A model generated the notes under the pieces. That model was not told the origin of the DNA and searched no databases. It worked only from the letters and a program-made list of their open reading frames with translations. From contig NZ_RXOZ01000011.1 in the NCBI RefSeq assembly GCF_003991205.1, positions 464,745 through 528,744 of the forward strand: DNA of 64,000 nt, written 5' to 3'. A program made the translations under genes and the position numbers. Positions 16,211 to 26,161 of this stretch are shown one piece after another. How positions within the stretch are numbered: the stretch's first letter is position 1; each line of letters starts with the position of its first letter. The DNA is from Georgenia sp. SYP-B2076. GTDB lineage: Bacteria > Actinomycetota > Actinomycetes > Actinomycetales > Actinomycetaceae.

Positions 16211-16657
16211 ATGCCGACCGGCACGATGTCCCGTCGCTCAGCGCTCCACGGCCTCGCCATCGCCGTGGCAGCGGCGGTCGCCGGCTACGTGGCCGCCAGG
16301 GTGGCCGTCGCCGGCCGCCCGCAGAACGAGGGTGGGGCGGCGAACGCGTACGGCATGACCGCCGCGCCCGCCCAGCGCCTCGCCACCCTCGACCAGGTGC
16401 CCCCGGGCGGGGGCCTCGTCCTCACCCAGAGCCGCATCGTCCTCACCCGCGACGCGGGTGGCACGGTGCGCGGGTTCTCCGCCGTCTGCACGCACCAGGG
16501 CTGCACCGTCGCGACCGTCACGGCGGAGGCCATCGTCTGCCCGTGCCACGGGAGCCGGTTCAGCCCCCGCACCGGTGCCGTGCTGGGCGGCCCGGCGCCC
16601 CGCCCGCTTCCCGCCGTGTCGGTCACGGTCCGCGACCGGGTCGTCTACACCCTCTGA
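16211..16657 (+). CDS. Rieske [2Fe-2S] protein, Tat-type export signal
   Basis: The 148-residue protein has an N-terminal SRRSALHGL twin-arginine signal followed by a hydrophobic segment (about residues 14-34). A Rieske domain follows, with CTHQGC near residues 93-98 and CPCHGS near 112-117; these supply the two Cys and two His ligands. The C-terminus closes the fold with PLPAVSVTVRDRVVYTL. It probably sits on the outer face of the membrane, anchored by the uncleaved signal. Paired with the DUF6529 protein, it suggests a small electron-transfer unit rather than the bc1 complex, whose cytochrome genes are absent here. Confidence 0.88.
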   Translation: MPTGTMSRRSALHGLAIAVAAAVAGYVAARVAVAGRPQNEGGAANAYGMTAAPAQRLATLDQVPPGGGLVLTQSRIVLTRDAGGTVRGFSAVCTHQGCTVATVTAEAIVCPCHGSRFSPRTGAVLGGPAPRPLPAVSVTVRDRVVYTL

Positions 16658-16666
16658 GGTGGTCCT

Positions 16667-16750
16667 ATGCGCTGGGTACAGGCCTTGCCGACGCTGCTGT
16701 GGCTGGTGGCCGCCGGGTTCACGATCGGTGCGCTCATCGCCCTGTCCTGA
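16667..16750 (+). CDS. 27-residue single-pass membrane peptide
   Basis: This open frame encodes only 27 residues, MRWVQALPTLLWLVAAGFTI followed by GALIALS. It consists of one hydrophobic helix after a short basic start. GAGGTGG lies 4-5 nt before the ATG and the gene begins 9 bp after the Rieske stop, so it is well placed for co-translation. Size and position resemble accessory subunits of membrane redox complexes. I know of no named family. Confidence rests on the ribosome binding site, spacing and hydrophobicity. Confidence 0.6.
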   Translation: MRWVQALPTLLWLVAAGFTIGALIALS

Positions 16751-16780
16751 GCGCCGCCGCGGGCAGGGCCGGGGTGCGGC

Positions 16781-18328
16781 TCACGCCGTCCGGCGGATGA
16801 GGGCCAGGAACATCGCGTCGGTCTCGTGCAGGTGCGGCCACAGCTGCACGAAGGGACCGTCGCCCAGGCCCGGCAGCGGGGTCACGGCCACGTCCTGGAC
16901 GGCGCGGACCGCGTCGAGGAGCTCGACGTCGTCCCGGCGGCGCAGGGCGTCCTCGACGACGACGCGGGTCTCGGCCACGTGCGGGGAGCACGTCACGTAG
17001 GCGACCACTCCCCCGGGCCGGACCGCCTCCAGCGCCGAGGCGAGGAGCGCGCGCTGCAGCGGGCCGAGCGCGGCGAGGTCGTCCAGGCTCCGGCGCCACC
17101 GGGACTCCGGCCGGCGGCGCAGCGCACCCAGGCCGGTGCACGGGGCGTCGACGAGGACGCGGTCGAACTGTCCCGGCCGCTCGGCGCCGAGCTCGCGGCC
17201 GTCGCCCGTGACGACGTCCACGGTGCCGGTTGGGATCGCCGCGACCGAGGAGCGGACCAGGCGGGCGCGGTGCGGGGCCACCTCGTTCGCGGTCAGGTGC
17301 GCGCCGCGGACGTGGGCGAGGGCGCCGAGCAGCGCCGCCTTGCCGCCGGGCCCGGCGCAGAGGTCCAGCCAGGCGGCGTCCGGGACGTCCCCCGCGGTGC
17401 CGGCGGCGTGCGCGGTGCCGGCGGGAGCGAGCGGCGCGGCGGCCAGCGCCAGGGCGACCAGCTGCGAGCCCTCGTCCTGGACGCCGGCGGCGGCGGCCCG
17501 CACCGCGGGCAGGTGCGACGGGTCCCCACCGTCCGGGACGAGGGCCTGCGGGGACCAGCGGCCCGGTGCCGGGTCGGCGCCGGTCTCGCGCTCGGCCTCG
17601 GCGGCCAGCTCGTCGACGGAGACGATGCCGGGCCGGGCGACGAGGGTCACCCGCGGCGCGAGGTTGTCCGCCGCCAGCAGCTCCGGCAGCTCCGAGGCCG
17701 GGCGGCCGTTCGCGAGGAGGGACTGGCGCATGGCACGGGCGATCCACTCCGGGTGGGAGGTGGTCACCGCGAGCCGCGCGACGGCGTCCGTGCCGGCCGG
17801 GTCCGCGGCGTCGGCGATCTCCGCGAGCCAGTCCTCCAGCGGCCGGCGCCCGATGGCGCGGAGCACCGCGTTGACCATGCCCGAGGCGCCGACGCCGACC
17901 GTGGCGCGGGCCAGCGTCACCGTCTCGGAAACGGCGGCGTGGGTCGGGACCCGCATGCCGAGGAGCTGATGCGCGCCGAGCCGCAGCAGGTCCAGGACGG
18001 GGGCGTCGAGGGTGTTCAGCGCGCGGCCCTTGGTGCACCGGGCGATGACGGCGTCGTAGCGGCCCTGCATCCGGAGGGTGCCGTACGCGAGCTCGGTGGC
18101 GAAGGCGGCGTCGCGCCCGACGATCCGTCGCTCGCGCAGCAGGCCGGGCAGGACGAGGTTGGCGTAGGCGTCGCTCTGCCCCACCTGCCGCAGGACGTCG
18201 AACGCGGCGCGGCGCGGCTCGTCCGGGGTGGTCGGTCGCTGCACCCGTGCCCGGGCGGCCCGGTCGCGGCCCGCCGCGCGGTCGCGGCCGGCCGGCGGGT
18301 GCGCGGCGCGGCCGGGGGCCTCGCTCAT
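16781..18328 (-). CDS. rsmB: 16S rRNA (cytosine-967-C5)-methyltransferase (RsmB)
   Basis: RsmB methylates C967 of 16S rRNA with S-adenosylmethionine. The 515-residue protein has an Arg-rich leader, a NusB-like RNA-binding domain (about residues 35-170) and a methyltransferase domain. The latter shows [37 protein letters not shown] and the catalytic cysteine in TCSPH. A Gly/Ala-rich insertion precedes the SAM motif. The ATG at 18328 overlaps the fmt stop by 4 nt, so the two are co-translated, a common actinobacterial pairing. Confidence 0.94.
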   Translation of the reverse strand: MSEAPGRAAHPPAGRDRAAGRDRAARARVQRPTTPDEPRRAAFDVLRQVGQSDAYANLVLPGLLRERRIVGRDAAFATELAYGTLRMQGRYDAVIARCTKGRALNTLDAPVLDLLRLGAHQLLGMRVPTHAAVSETVTLARATVGVGASGMVNAVLRAIGRRPLEDWLAEIADAADPAGTDAVARLAVTTSHPEWIARAMRQSLLANGRPASELPELLAADNLAPRVTLVARPGIVSVDELAAEAERETGADPAPGRWSPQALVPDGGDPSHLPAVRAAAAGVQDEGSQLVALALAAAPLAPAGTAHAAGTAGDVPDAAWLDLCAGPGGKAALLGALAHVRGAHLTANEVAPHRARLVRSSVAAIPTGTVDVVTGDGRELGAERPGQFDRVLVDAPCTGLGALRRRPESRWRRSLDDLAALGPLQRALLASALEAVRPGGVVAYVTCSPHVAETRVVVEDALRRRDDVELLDAVRAVQDVAVTPLPGLGDGPFVQLWPHLHETDAMFLALIRRTA

Positions 18329-19263
18329 GAGCGGGCCCCCAGCGCGCTCGCGTCGGGGAGGTGGGCGCCGCGGGCCCAGGCCTCGGCCGGCATCCAGCTC
18401 TTCCCGGCGGGGGCCACCTCGCCGAGGGCGACGGCGTGCGACCCGGTGCCCACGAGCACCTCCCGCTTCCCGGCGCGAACCTCCCCCGGCCGCAGGTCGT
18501 CGACGTCGGGCCGGGGCAGGACCGGGCGGAGCTTGAGGCGCGCGCCGCCGGGCGCCGTGGTCCACGCCCCCGGGGCCGGCGTGCAGCCCCGCACGAGCCG
18601 GTCGACGGCCAGGGCCGGGTCGGTCCAGCGCACCTCCGCGTCCGCGGGCTCGAGCTTCGGGGCCAGGCTCACGCCGTCGGCGGGCTGCGCCTCGGCGCGG
18701 GCGTCGCCCGCGGCGACACCGTCCATGACGGCGGTGAGGAGGTCGGCGCCGGACACGGCCAGGCGGCCCAGCAGGTCCCCGGCGGTGTCACGGGGCCGGA
18801 CGGTCTCGGTGAGCGTGCCAAGGACGGGCCCTGTGTCCAGCCCGGCCTCGATCTGGAAGACGCTCGCCCCGGTGACCTCGTCGCCGGCGATGACGGCGCG
18901 CTGGACGGGGGCCGCGCCGCGCCACGCCGGGAGGAGGGAGAAGTGGAGGTTGATCCACCCGTGCCGCGGGACGTCGAGCAGGGCGGCCGGGATGAGGCCG
19001 CCGTAGGCGACGACCGCCGCGGCGTCGAGGTCGAGCGCGTTCAGCTGCTCCGGCACGCCCTCCTCGCGGAGGGTGCGCGGGGTCAGCACTCTCACGCCCT
19101 CCGAGCGGGCCAGCTCGGCGACCGGGCTGGCGGCGAGGGCCCGGCCCCGGCCGCGCGGCGCGTCGGGGCGGGTGAGGACGGCGACGACCTCGTGCTGCGA
19201 GGCGAGGAGGGCACGCAGCGAGGGCAGGGCGACCTCGGGGGTGCCGGCGAAGAGCAGGCGCAT
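18325..19263 (-). CDS. fmt: Methionyl-tRNA formyltransferase (Fmt)
   Basis: Fmt formylates initiator methionyl-tRNA using 10-formyl-THF. The 312-residue protein starts [20 protein letters not shown]. It carries the catalytic set in [20 protein letters not shown] (Asn, His; about residues 105-124) and the Asp of [17 protein letters not shown], then a C-terminal OB-like tRNA-binding domain. TAGACT lies 8 nt before the ATG, suggesting a very short or absent leader. Deformylase is not encoded in the window. Confidence 0.95.
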   Translation of the reverse strand: MRLLFAGTPEVALPSLRALLASQHEVVAVLTRPDAPRGRGRALAASPVAELARSEGVRVLTPRTLREEGVPEQLNALDLDAAAVVAYGGLIPAALLDVPRHGWINLHFSLLPAWRGAAPVQRAVIAGDEVTGASVFQIEAGLDTGPVLGTLTETVRPRDTAGDLLGRLAVSGADLLTAVMDGVAAGDARAEAQPADGVSLAPKLEPADAEVRWTDPALAVDRLVRGCTPAPGAWTTAPGGARLKLRPVLPRPDVDDLRPGEVRAGKREVLVGTGSHAVALGEVAPAGKSWMPAEAWARGAHLPDASALGARS

Positions 19264-19274
19264 GGTGGACGAGT

Positions 19275-19982
19275 CTAGGCGCCGGGCCCGCCCGGGGCCG
19301 CGGCGGTGCCGGCGCCGGCGGTGGCGTGGCCGTCGATGACCGCGGGCGCGGCCGCGGGCAGGGCGAGGGGCAGGCCGAGCGCGAGGAGGTCGCGGCGCAG
19401 GGCGTCCGCGCCGGTGAAGCGCAGGGCGGTGATGCCGAGCGCGGCGGCGCCCGCGACGTTGGCCGGAGAGTCGTCGACGAACACCGTCCGGGCCGGGTCC
19501 AGGGCGTAGCGGCCCAGCAGGATGCGGAAGATCTCCGGGTCGGGCTTGACCACTCCCTCGCGGCCCGAGACGACGATGCCCTCGAGGTAGGCGATGGCCG
19601 GGGCTGCCGGCAGTGCGTGGGCGAAGGTGTGCGCCGACCAGTTGGTCAGGCCCAGGAGGGGCACACCGGCGTCGGCGAGCTCCGCGACGACCGCGGCGGT
19701 GCCCGGGACCGGCCCGGTCAGCGCCGCGGCGAAGTTCTCGCAGTAGCGCGCGAGGGTTCCCGCATGCTCGGGGTGCGCGCCGGCCACGCGGGACTCGGCC
19801 TCGGCGAGGGTGAGGCCGGCGTCCATCGCGAGGTTGAGCGCCGGGAAGTCGACGTCGGCCGAGAACCGCTCCCAGGCGGCGCGGTCGAGGTGGTCGGAGA
19901 CGGCGCCGTACGGCTCCCAGCCCACGAGCACCTGCCCCAGGTCGAACACGACGGTGAGCTCGGGGCCGGGGGTGCGCGTCAT
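19275..19982 (-). CDS. HAD-superfamily phosphatase, YihX-like
   Basis: A 235-residue cytosolic HAD-IA hydrolase. Motif I is [12 protein letters not shown] (about residues 11-22), motif [11 protein letters not shown], motif III the Lys of [10 protein letters not shown] and motif [14 protein letters not shown]. Motif I has DLGQ, as in YihX-like sugar-phosphate phosphatases. The C-terminal 30 residues are Ala/Gly-rich and probably disordered. GGGGGAGGA precedes the ATG at 19982. It lies between priA and fmt on the same strand. The substrate cannot be named. Confidence 0.82.
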   Translation of the reverse strand: MTRTPGPELTVVFDLGQVLVGWEPYGAVSDHLDRAAWERFSADVDFPALNLAMDAGLTLAEAESRVAGAHPEHAGTLARYCENFAAALTGPVPGTAAVVAELADAGVPLLGLTNWSAHTFAHALPAAPAIAYLEGIVVSGREGVVKPDPEIFRILLGRYALDPARTVFVDDSPANVAGAAALGITALRFTGADALRRDLLALGLPLALPAAAPAVIDGHATAGAGTAAAPGGPGA

Positions 19983-20055
19983 GGCGCCATCCTCCCCCAC
20001 CGGGCGGGCGGCGGGGACGCACTCACCCGCCGGGGCGCGGCGGCGCGCCCGGTCC

Positions 20056-22188
20056 TCACCACAGGTCCGGCGGGTCCACCTGCACGCGCACCGCGCCGTC
20101 CTCCTTGCGGGCGCTGCGGGCCGCCGACGCGTGCGCCAGCTTCCGGCACAGCTCGGTGCCACGGCGCCGGTCCACGCGCAGCACCGCGCGGACCTCCGCC
20201 TCCGCGGCGGCCCGCGGGCGGCCGGGACGGCGCGGCGCGTCGGGCGGCGCGGCGTCGGCCCCGGGGGCGCCCGCGGGAACCTCGACCGGGCCGAGCACCT
20301 CGAGGTCCTCGAGCGGCTCCAGGTGCGCGAGGAAGGACCGGACCGCGCCGGGCGTCCCCTGGACGGCCGCGAGCCGCACCGCCGGCGGGAACGCCAGCTC
20401 GGTGCGCTCGGCGAGCTCCCGCTCCGCGAACCCGGCCGGGTCCCACCGCACGAGGGCCTGCGCGGGCACCGGCGCCGGCTGGCCGAGCAGCATGACCCGG
20501 CCCCCGCCGTCGGCGCCGCGCACGAGCGCGGCGGCGTTGAGCCAGCGCCGCAGCGCCTCCGCCGACGCCCAGAGCTCGGGCCGGGACGTGCTGGCGGCGC
20601 CGTCGAGGAGCAGGGCGGCGGCGTAGCCCCCGCTGGCGACGGGCTCCGCGCCGGGCGTCGCCACGACGAGCCGGGGCCGGTCGTCGACCGTCTCGACGAC
20701 GCCGTGGCGCGCCGTCGCCCCGGAGACGACGACCGGGACGGAGGGGAACGCGCGGCCCAGCTCCTCGGCGGTGCGCGAGGAGCCCACGCGGGTGGCGCGC
20801 AGGGCCGAGTGGCTGCAGGTGGGGCAGCTCCAGTCGACCGCGTGACGCCCGCACCACGAGCACGTCGGCGCCCGGCCGGCGCCCTCCAGCCGCAGGGGGC
20901 CGTGGCACGTGCGGCAGCGCGCGGGCTCGTGGCAGCGCGCGCAGGAGACCACCGGCAGGTAGCCGCCGCGGGCCACCTGGACGAGGACGGGCCCGACATC
21001 GAGCGCCTCCTTGGCGAGGCGCCAGGCGGGGTGCGGGATCCGCGCCGCGGCGGCGGCGCCCTCTCGGGCGAGGTCGATCTCGCTGGGCGCCTGCACGCGC
21101 GGGGTGGCCCGGCGCACCACCTCGCGGGGCGCCTGCACGGGGAAGGCCCACCGCTGCTCCAGCAGCAGCTGGGCCTCGACCGTCCTGGTGTAGCCGCCCA
21201 CGAGGAACGCCGCGCCCTCCTGCTCGGCCCGCAGGGCGAGGACCTGCCGGGCGTGCGGGTAGGGGGCGCGGGGCTCGGCGAGGCGGTCGTCGCCGTCGTC
21301 GAAGCAGACGCACAGGCCGAGGTCCGGCACGGGGGCGAAGGCGGCGGCGCGGGTGCCGACCACCACCCGCACCTCCCCGAGCAGGACCCGCAGGAAGCTG
21401 CGGTAGCGCTTGGCGGGACCGTCGTCCGCCACCAGGCGGACCACCGGCTCGCCCGGCAGGTGCGCGGCGAGCCGCTCGGCCACCTCGGTGACCTGCCGGC
21501 TGGTCGCGACGACGACGAGGACACCGCGCCCCGACGCGAGCGTGGCCTGCGCGGCCTGGGCGACCGCGGTGGCCCACGGCACCACCGCGGCCGCGTCGTC
21601 GTGGGCGGGCAGCGCGGTCCACACGGCGCGCGGGCCCTCCCCGGCGGCGAGGTGGCGCAGGAACGCCGGTCCGCCGGTGTACGGCCGCCACGCGGCGCCC
21701 TCCGGTGCGGGGACGTCGGGGCCGGCGTCGGCCCGGGGGCTGTGCTTCTCGAGGACGGACTTCTCGGTGGTCGCGTGGCGCGGCGGGACCGCGAGGCGGA
21801 CGACGTCCATGAGCGTCCCGGCGTACCGGTCCGCGACGGCCCGGCACAGCCGCAGCACGGCGGGCGACAGCACGGGCACCGGGGAGACGGCGCGGCGCAG
21901 CGGGGCCAGGGCGGTGCGGTGGTCCGTGTCGGCGCGCCGCTCGACCACGAACGCCGACCGGTCCTGGCCGGCGAAGCGGACCTGGACGCGCGTGCCCGGC
22001 AGCGCCGTCTCCGCCATCGCGGGCGGGACGAGGTAGTCGAAGGCGTGGTCGAGGTGCGGCAGGGGCACGTCGACCACGACGCGCGCGACCGGGTCGCTCA
22101 CGCCGTCCCCGTCGACGGGGACGGGACCGGGGGCGGGCAGGTCGAGGAGCGCGCCCTGCTGGGGGCGGGAGCGGCTCGTCGGGGTCAT
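20056..22188 (-). CDS. priA: Primosomal protein N' with degenerate helicase motifs (PriA)
   Basis: The protein has about 710 residues. The N-terminal DNA-binding domain is recognisable (ARVVVDVPLPHLDHAFDYLV). The zinc domain is intact: CARCHEPARCRTCHG followed by CSWCG and CPTC supply eight cysteines. The Walker A site is replaced by a region around RAVWTALPAHDD with no GKT, and the DEEH box reads CFDDGDD. Actinobacterial PriA proteins are typically non-helicase in this way and act as a replication-restart scaffold. ATG at 22188 is used; GTG at 22194 is equally possible. It follows metK after 56 bp, as in many relatives. Confidence 0.9.
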   Translation of the reverse strand: MTPTSRSRPQQGALLDLPAPGPVPVDGDGVSDPVARVVVDVPLPHLDHAFDYLVPPAMAETALPGTRVQVRFAGQDRSAFVVERRADTDHRTALAPLRRAVSPVPVLSPAVLRLCRAVADRYAGTLMDVVRLAVPPRHATTEKSVLEKHSPRADAGPDVPAPEGAAWRPYTGGPAFLRHLAAGEGPRAVWTALPAHDDAAAVVPWATAVAQAAQATLASGRGVLVVVATSRQVTEVAERLAAHLPGEPVVRLVADDGPAKRYRSFLRVLLGEVRVVVGTRAAAFAPVPDLGLCVCFDDGDDRLAEPRAPYPHARQVLALRAEQEGAAFLVGGYTRTVEAQLLLEQRWAFPVQAPREVVRRATPRVQAPSEIDLAREGAAAAARIPHPAWRLAKEALDVGPVLVQVARGGYLPVVSCARCHEPARCRTCHGPLRLEGAGRAPTCSWCGRHAVDWSCPTCSHSALRATRVGSSRTAEELGRAFPSVPVVVSGATARHGVVETVDDRPRLVVATPGAEPVASGGYAAALLLDGAASTSRPELWASAEALRRWLNAAALVRGADGGGRVMLLGQPAPVPAQALVRWDPAGFAERELAERTELAFPPAVRLAAVQGTPGAVRSFLAHLEPLEDLEVLGPVEVPAGAPGADAAPPDAPRRPGRPRAAAEAEVRAVLRVDRRRGTELCRKLAHASAARSARKEDGAVRVQVDPPDLW

Positions 22189-22244
22189 GCCCACATCACA
22201 TCACGGACGTCCCACACGCCGTCCCGCGGGGTGTGCGCCGGGGT

Positions 22245-23456
22245 TCACGCGACGGCCGAGCGGAGGTCGTCGACGCGGTCGGTGCGCTCCCACGTGAACT
22301 CGGGCAGCTCGCGGCCGAAGTGGCCGTAGGCGGAGGTGTGGCGGTAGATCGGGCGCAGCAGGTCCAGGTCCCGGACGATGGCGGCGGGACGCAGGTCGAA
22401 GACCTCGCGGACGGCGGCGACGATCCGGGGCACCGGCACGGTCTCGGTGCCGAAGGTCTCCACGAACAGGCCCACCGGACGCGCCCGGCCGATCGCGTAG
22501 GCCACCTGGACCTCGCAGCGGCGCGCCAGCCCCGCCGCGACGACGTTCTTCGCCACCCACCGCATGGCGTAGGAGCCCGAGCGGTCGACCTTGGAGGGGT
22601 CCTTCCCGGAGAACGCCCCGCCGCCGTGGCGCGACATCCCCCCGTAGGTGTCGACGATGATCTTCCGGCCGGTCAGCCCGGCGTCGCCCATGGGGCCGCC
22701 CACGACGAACTTGCCGGTGGGGTTGACCAGCAGCTCGTGGCCGTCGGTGACCAGCTCGAGGTTCGCGGCGGCGAGCACGGGCGCGACGACCTCGGCCGCC
22801 ACGGCCTCGCGCAGGAGGTCCTGGCGCACCCACTCGTCGTGCTGGGTGGACACGACGAGGGTGTCCAGGCTCACGGCCCGGTCGCCCTCGTACCCGATGG
22901 TCACCTGGGTCTTCCCGTCCGGGCGCAGCCCCGAGACGATGTTCTCCTTGCGGACCTTGGCCAGGCGCTCGGCGAGGCGGTGCGCGAGGTAGATCGGCAG
23001 CGGCATCAGCTGCGCGGTGTCGTCGCAGGCGTAGCCGAACATCAGGCCCTGGTCCCCGGCGCCCTGGACGTCCAGGGGATCGAGCGTTCCGGCGTCGTCG
23101 CGGCCCTCGAGGGACTTCGTCACGCCCTGCGAGATGTCCGGGGACTGCTGCCCGATCGAGACGGAGACCCCGCACGAGGCACCGTCGAAGCCGATCTTCG
23201 ACGAGGTGTACCCGATCCGGGTGACCTCGTCCCGCACGATCTGCGGGATCTCGACGTACGCCTTCTCGGTGGTGACCTCGCCGGCCACGTGCACGAGGCC
23301 GGTGGTGACCATGGTCTCCACCGCCACCCGGGCCTCGGGGTCCTGCTCGAGGATCGCGTCGAGGATCGAGTCGGAGATCCGGTCGCACACCTTGTCGGGG
23401 TGACCCTCGGTCACGGACTCGGACGTGAACTGACGCAGAGCAGGGGCAGAAGTCAC
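22245..23456 (-). CDS. metK: S-adenosylmethionine synthetase (MetK)
   Basis: MetK makes S-adenosylmethionine from methionine and ATP. The 403-residue protein shows [19 protein letters not shown] near the N-terminus, [12 protein letters not shown] near residues 135-146 and [16 protein letters not shown] near 279-294, the ATP- and phosphate-binding motifs. The start is the GTG at 23456, which overlaps the coaBC stop (GTGA), so translation is coupled. No SAM riboswitch is visible, which fits its place inside an operon behind coaBC. Confidence 0.97.
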   Translation of the reverse strand: MTSAPALRQFTSESVTEGHPDKVCDRISDSILDAILEQDPEARVAVETMVTTGLVHVAGEVTTEKAYVEIPQIVRDEVTRIGYTSSKIGFDGASCGVSVSIGQQSPDISQGVTKSLEGRDDAGTLDPLDVQGAGDQGLMFGYACDDTAQLMPLPIYLAHRLAERLAKVRKENIVSGLRPDGKTQVTIGYEGDRAVSLDTLVVSTQHDEWVRQDLLREAVAAEVVAPVLAAANLELVTDGHELLVNPTGKFVVGGPMGDAGLTGRKIIVDTYGGMSRHGGGAFSGKDPSKVDRSGSYAMRWVAKNVVAAGLARRCEVQVAYAIGRARPVGLFVETFGTETVPVPRIVAAVREVFDLRPAAIVRDLDLLRPIYRHTSAYGHFGRELPEFTWERTDRVDDLRSAVA

Positions 23457-24742
23457 CGGTCGATCGTAGTGGCAGCGCGGCGGCGGGCCGTGACCGCGTC
23501 CCACAGGCCGTCCGCGACGTCGTCCTTGCTGCCCTGCGCGCGGGCGACGACCTCGCCGTCGGCGTCGAGGATCGTCACGGCGTTGGGCACGTCGCCGAAC
23601 CCGAGGCCCGCGCCGACCTCGTTGACGGCCAGGAGGTCCGCGCCCTTGCGCCGCGCCTTGGCGCGCCCGTGCGCGAGGGCGTCGGCGTCGGCGTCGCCCG
23701 TCTCCGCGGCGAAGCCGACGACGACCTGGCCGGCGCGCAGCCGGTGGGTGGCGAGCTCGGCGAGGATGTCGGGGTTCTGCACGAGCACGATCGGGTCCGG
23801 TGTGGCGTCGGCCGTCTTCTTGATCTTGTGCCCGGACGTGGCGGCGGGCCGGAAGTCGGCGACGGCGGCGGCCATGACGACGACGTCGGCGCCGGCCGCG
23901 GCGGAGCGCACGGCCTCGCGCAGCTCGGCGGTGGTCTCCACCCGCTCGACGGCGACGCCGGGGTGCGCGGGCAGCAGCGCCGCCTCGACGTTGGCGGCGA
24001 CGAGCGTGACCCGGGCGCCGCGGCGGGCGGCGGCCAGGGCCAGCGCGATGCCCTGGCGGCCGCTGGACCGGTTGCCGAGGAACCGCACCGGGTCGAGGGG
24101 CTCGCGGGTGCCGCCGGCGGAGACGACGACGGTGCACCCGGCCAGGTCGGTCACGGGGCCCGTGCCGACGAGGGCCAGGGCCGCCGACACGATCGCGGCC
24201 GGTTCGGGCAGCCGTCCGGGCCCGGAGTCGGTGCCGGTGAGCCGGCCGGAGTCCGGGTCGAGCACCGTCACGCCGCGCGCCCGCAGGGTGGCGACGTTGG
24301 CCTGGGTGGCGGGGTGCAGCCACATCTCGGTGTGCATGGCCGGGGCGAGGAGCACCGGGCAGGTCACGGTCAGCAGGGTGGCCGTGAGGAGGTCGTCGGC
24401 CAGCCCGGCGGCGGCCCGGGCGAGCAGGTCCGCGGTGGCCGGCGCGACGACGACGAGGTCCGCGCCGCGGCCGAGCGCCACGTGGTCGACGTGCTCGGCG
24501 TCGTCGAAGACGTCCGTGCGCACCGGCTCCCCGGACAGGGCCTCCCAGGTGGGCCGGCCCACCATCCTCAGGGCGGCCTCCGTGGGGACCACCCGGACGC
24601 GGTGCCCCGCCTCGCGGAGCAGGCGCAGGACGTAGGCGGCCTTGTACGCGGCGATGCCGCCGGTGACTCCGAGGACGACGCGCAACGCGCCGCCCGTCCC
24701 CCCGGGGGTCGTGGCGGCGCGTGGGCCGGACTGCTCGGTCAT
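23453..24742 (-). CDS. coaBC: Bifunctional phosphopantothenoylcysteine decarboxylase/synthetase (CoaBC)
   Basis: CoaBC carries out two steps of coenzyme A synthesis. The 429-residue protein has an FMN-dependent CoaC half ([20 protein letters not shown]; active-site APAMHTEMW near residue 140) and a CoaB half ([20 protein letters not shown] near 205-224; lysines in KIKK). ATG at 24742 is preferred, with TAACCT 7 nt upstream, so a leaderless mRNA is likely; TTG at 24763 is the alternative. It begins 10 bp after the rpoZ stop, an order conserved in actinobacteria. Confidence 0.95.
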   Translation of the reverse strand: MTEQSGPRAATTPGGTGGALRVVLGVTGGIAAYKAAYVLRLLREAGHRVRVVPTEAALRMVGRPTWEALSGEPVRTDVFDDAEHVDHVALGRGADLVVVAPATADLLARAAAGLADDLLTATLLTVTCPVLLAPAMHTEMWLHPATQANVATLRARGVTVLDPDSGRLTGTDSGPGRLPEPAAIVSAALALVGTGPVTDLAGCTVVVSAGGTREPLDPVRFLGNRSSGRQGIALALAAARRGARVTLVAANVEAALLPAHPGVAVERVETTAELREAVRSAAAGADVVVMAAAVADFRPAATSGHKIKKTADATPDPIVLVQNPDILAELATHRLRAGQVVVGFAAETGDADADALAHGRAKARRKGADLLAVNEVGAGLGFGDVPNAVTILDADGEVVARAQGSKDDVADGLWDAVTARRRAATTIDR

Positions 24743-24752
24743 GCCGACGAGG

Positions 24753-25016
24753 TTAGTCCTCAATCCGCGTGAGGGTCAGCATGCCCTGGTTGATCTCCTG
24801 CATGGCGATCGAGAGCGGCTTGTCGTCCTGCCCGGAGGCCACCAGCGGGCCGACGAACTCCAGGAGGCCCTCCTGCAGCTGCGAGTTGTAGGTGTTGATC
24901 TGGCGGGCGCGCTTGGCGGCGTAGATCACCAGGGCGTACTTGGAGTCCACGCGCTCGAGCAGCTCGTCGATGGGCGGGTCGGTGATGCCCTCGGGGGCGG
25001 CGACGGTTCCGTACAT
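24753..25016 (-). CDS. rpoZ: RNA polymerase omega subunit (RpoZ)
   Basis: The 87-residue omega subunit assists assembly of the beta-prime subunit. The core [20 protein letters not shown] and [16 protein letters not shown] is diagnostic. It lies between gmk and coaBC, the usual actinobacterial arrangement, 94 bp after the gmk stop. Confidence 0.96.
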   Translation of the reverse strand: MYGTVAAPEGITDPPIDELLERVDSKYALVIYAAKRARQINTYNSQLQEGLLEFVGPLVASGQDDKPLSIAMQEINQGMLTLTRIED

Positions 25017-25110
25017 GGGTGACCTTCTTAGGGCTCGGCGGTTCGCGGTCGATGCGCGACGGCGACGCCTGGGGGCGCGGCGCGCATACAGCCCTCGATA
25101 CTACCCCGCG

Positions 25111-25701
25111 CTACAACCCCATGAGGGCCATGAGCTCGTCCGTGGCGCGTCCCACATCGTCGTTGACGACCACGTGGTCGAACTCCGGGACGGCCCGGAG
25201 CTCCTCCCGCGCGGTGGCGAGCCGGCGCTCCCGCTCCTCGGGGCCCTCGGTCCCCCGCCCGACGAGGCGGTGCACGAGCTCCTCCCAGGACGGCGGGGCG
25301 AGGAACACGAGCTGCGCCTCCGGCATCGCGCCGCGGACCTGGCGGGCGCCCTGGAGGTCGACCTCCAGGAAGACGGGACGGCCGGCCGCGAGCATCCGGT
25401 CCACCGGGCCCCGGGGGGTGCCGTACCGGTTCCGGCCGTGCACGACGGCCCACTCCAGCATCTCCCCCGCCTCGACGAGGGCGTCGAAGCGCTCGCCCGT
25501 CAGGAAGTGGTAGTGCACCCCGTCCACCTCACCGGGCCGCGGCTCCCGCGTCGTCGCGGAGACGGAGATCCACAGCTCGGGGCTGCGCCGACGAAGCTCG
25601 GCCATGATGGTGCCCTTCCCCACCGCCGTCGGTCCGGACAGCACCGTCAGGCGTGCGGGGCGGGTGGTCGGCGCGGAGGGGGCGGGGGCGGGCTCGGTCA
25701 T
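25111..25701 (-). CDS. gmk: Guanylate kinase (Gmk)
   Basis: Gmk phosphorylates GMP to GDP. The 196-residue protein has a short Pro/Ala-rich leader, the P-loop [13 protein letters not shown], and the GMP-binding segment [20 protein letters not shown]. These are followed by the lid region ([15 protein letters not shown], with Arg in place) and [11 protein letters not shown]. The ATG at 25701 has AGGA about 9 nt upstream; ATG at 25710 and an earlier start at 25731 remain possible. It follows mihF after 31 bp. Confidence 0.95.
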   Translation of the reverse strand: MTEPAPAPSAPTTRPARLTVLSGPTAVGKGTIMAELRRRSPELWISVSATTREPRPGEVDGVHYHFLTGERFDALVEAGEMLEWAVVHGRNRYGTPRGPVDRMLAAGRPVFLEVDLQGARQVRGAMPEAQLVFLAPPSWEELVHRLVGRGTEGPEERERRLATAREELRAVPEFDHVVVNDDVGRATDELMALMGL

Positions 25702-25732
25702 GACGGCCATCCTGCCAGCACCCGCCGGCACC

Positions 25733-26053
25733 TCAGCCGAAGCGCTTGATGAGGGCGGCGCTCTGGTGGGGGCCCAGGCCGCGGACGCGACGCGCCTCGG
25801 AGATGCCGAACTCCGCCATGAGCGACCGTGCGGTGGCCTTGCCGACGCCGGGCAGCGACTCCAGGAGCGAGACGACCTTGAGCTTGGCCAGCGCCTCGTC
25901 GGTGCGGGCCGCCTCCAGCACCTCGGACAGGCTGACCTGGGAGTACTTGAGCCTGCTCTTCACCTCCGCCCGCGTCGCGCGGGCGGCGGCAGCCTTCACC
26001 AGGGCGGCGGCACGCTGTTCAGGAGTCAACGGCGGCAGGGCCACGTCGGTCAC
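25733..26053 (-). CDS. mihF: Actinobacterial integration host factor (mIHF)
   Basis: The 106-residue nucleoid protein is found only in actinobacteria and is unrelated to proteobacterial IHF. The N-terminal basic helix ([20 protein letters not shown]) and the helix-hairpin-type motif [20 protein letters not shown] near residues 63-82 are characteristic. The start is GTG at 26053. It precedes gmk and rpoZ, the standard order. Besides DNA compaction, the mycobacterial homologue stimulates phage integrase. Confidence 0.95.
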   Translation of the reverse strand: MTDVALPPLTPEQRAAALVKAAAARATRAEVKSRLKYSQVSLSEVLEAARTDEALAKLKVVSLLESLPGVGKATARSLMAEFGISEARRVRGLGPHQSAALIKRFG

Positions 26054-26161
26054 CTCGTCATGTCACAGGGGCACTGCGTTGGAAGGTAGTTGCTCACCAC
26101 GCTACCGGCAACGGCTGTCGAACTGGTGGTGAACCGCACACGTCCCGGCGCCCTGAGGGGG

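Noticed and set aside
23457-24742. SAM or other riboswitch before metK
   Set aside because: metK starts inside the end of coaBC with a 4-nt overlap, so there is no leader to hold one.
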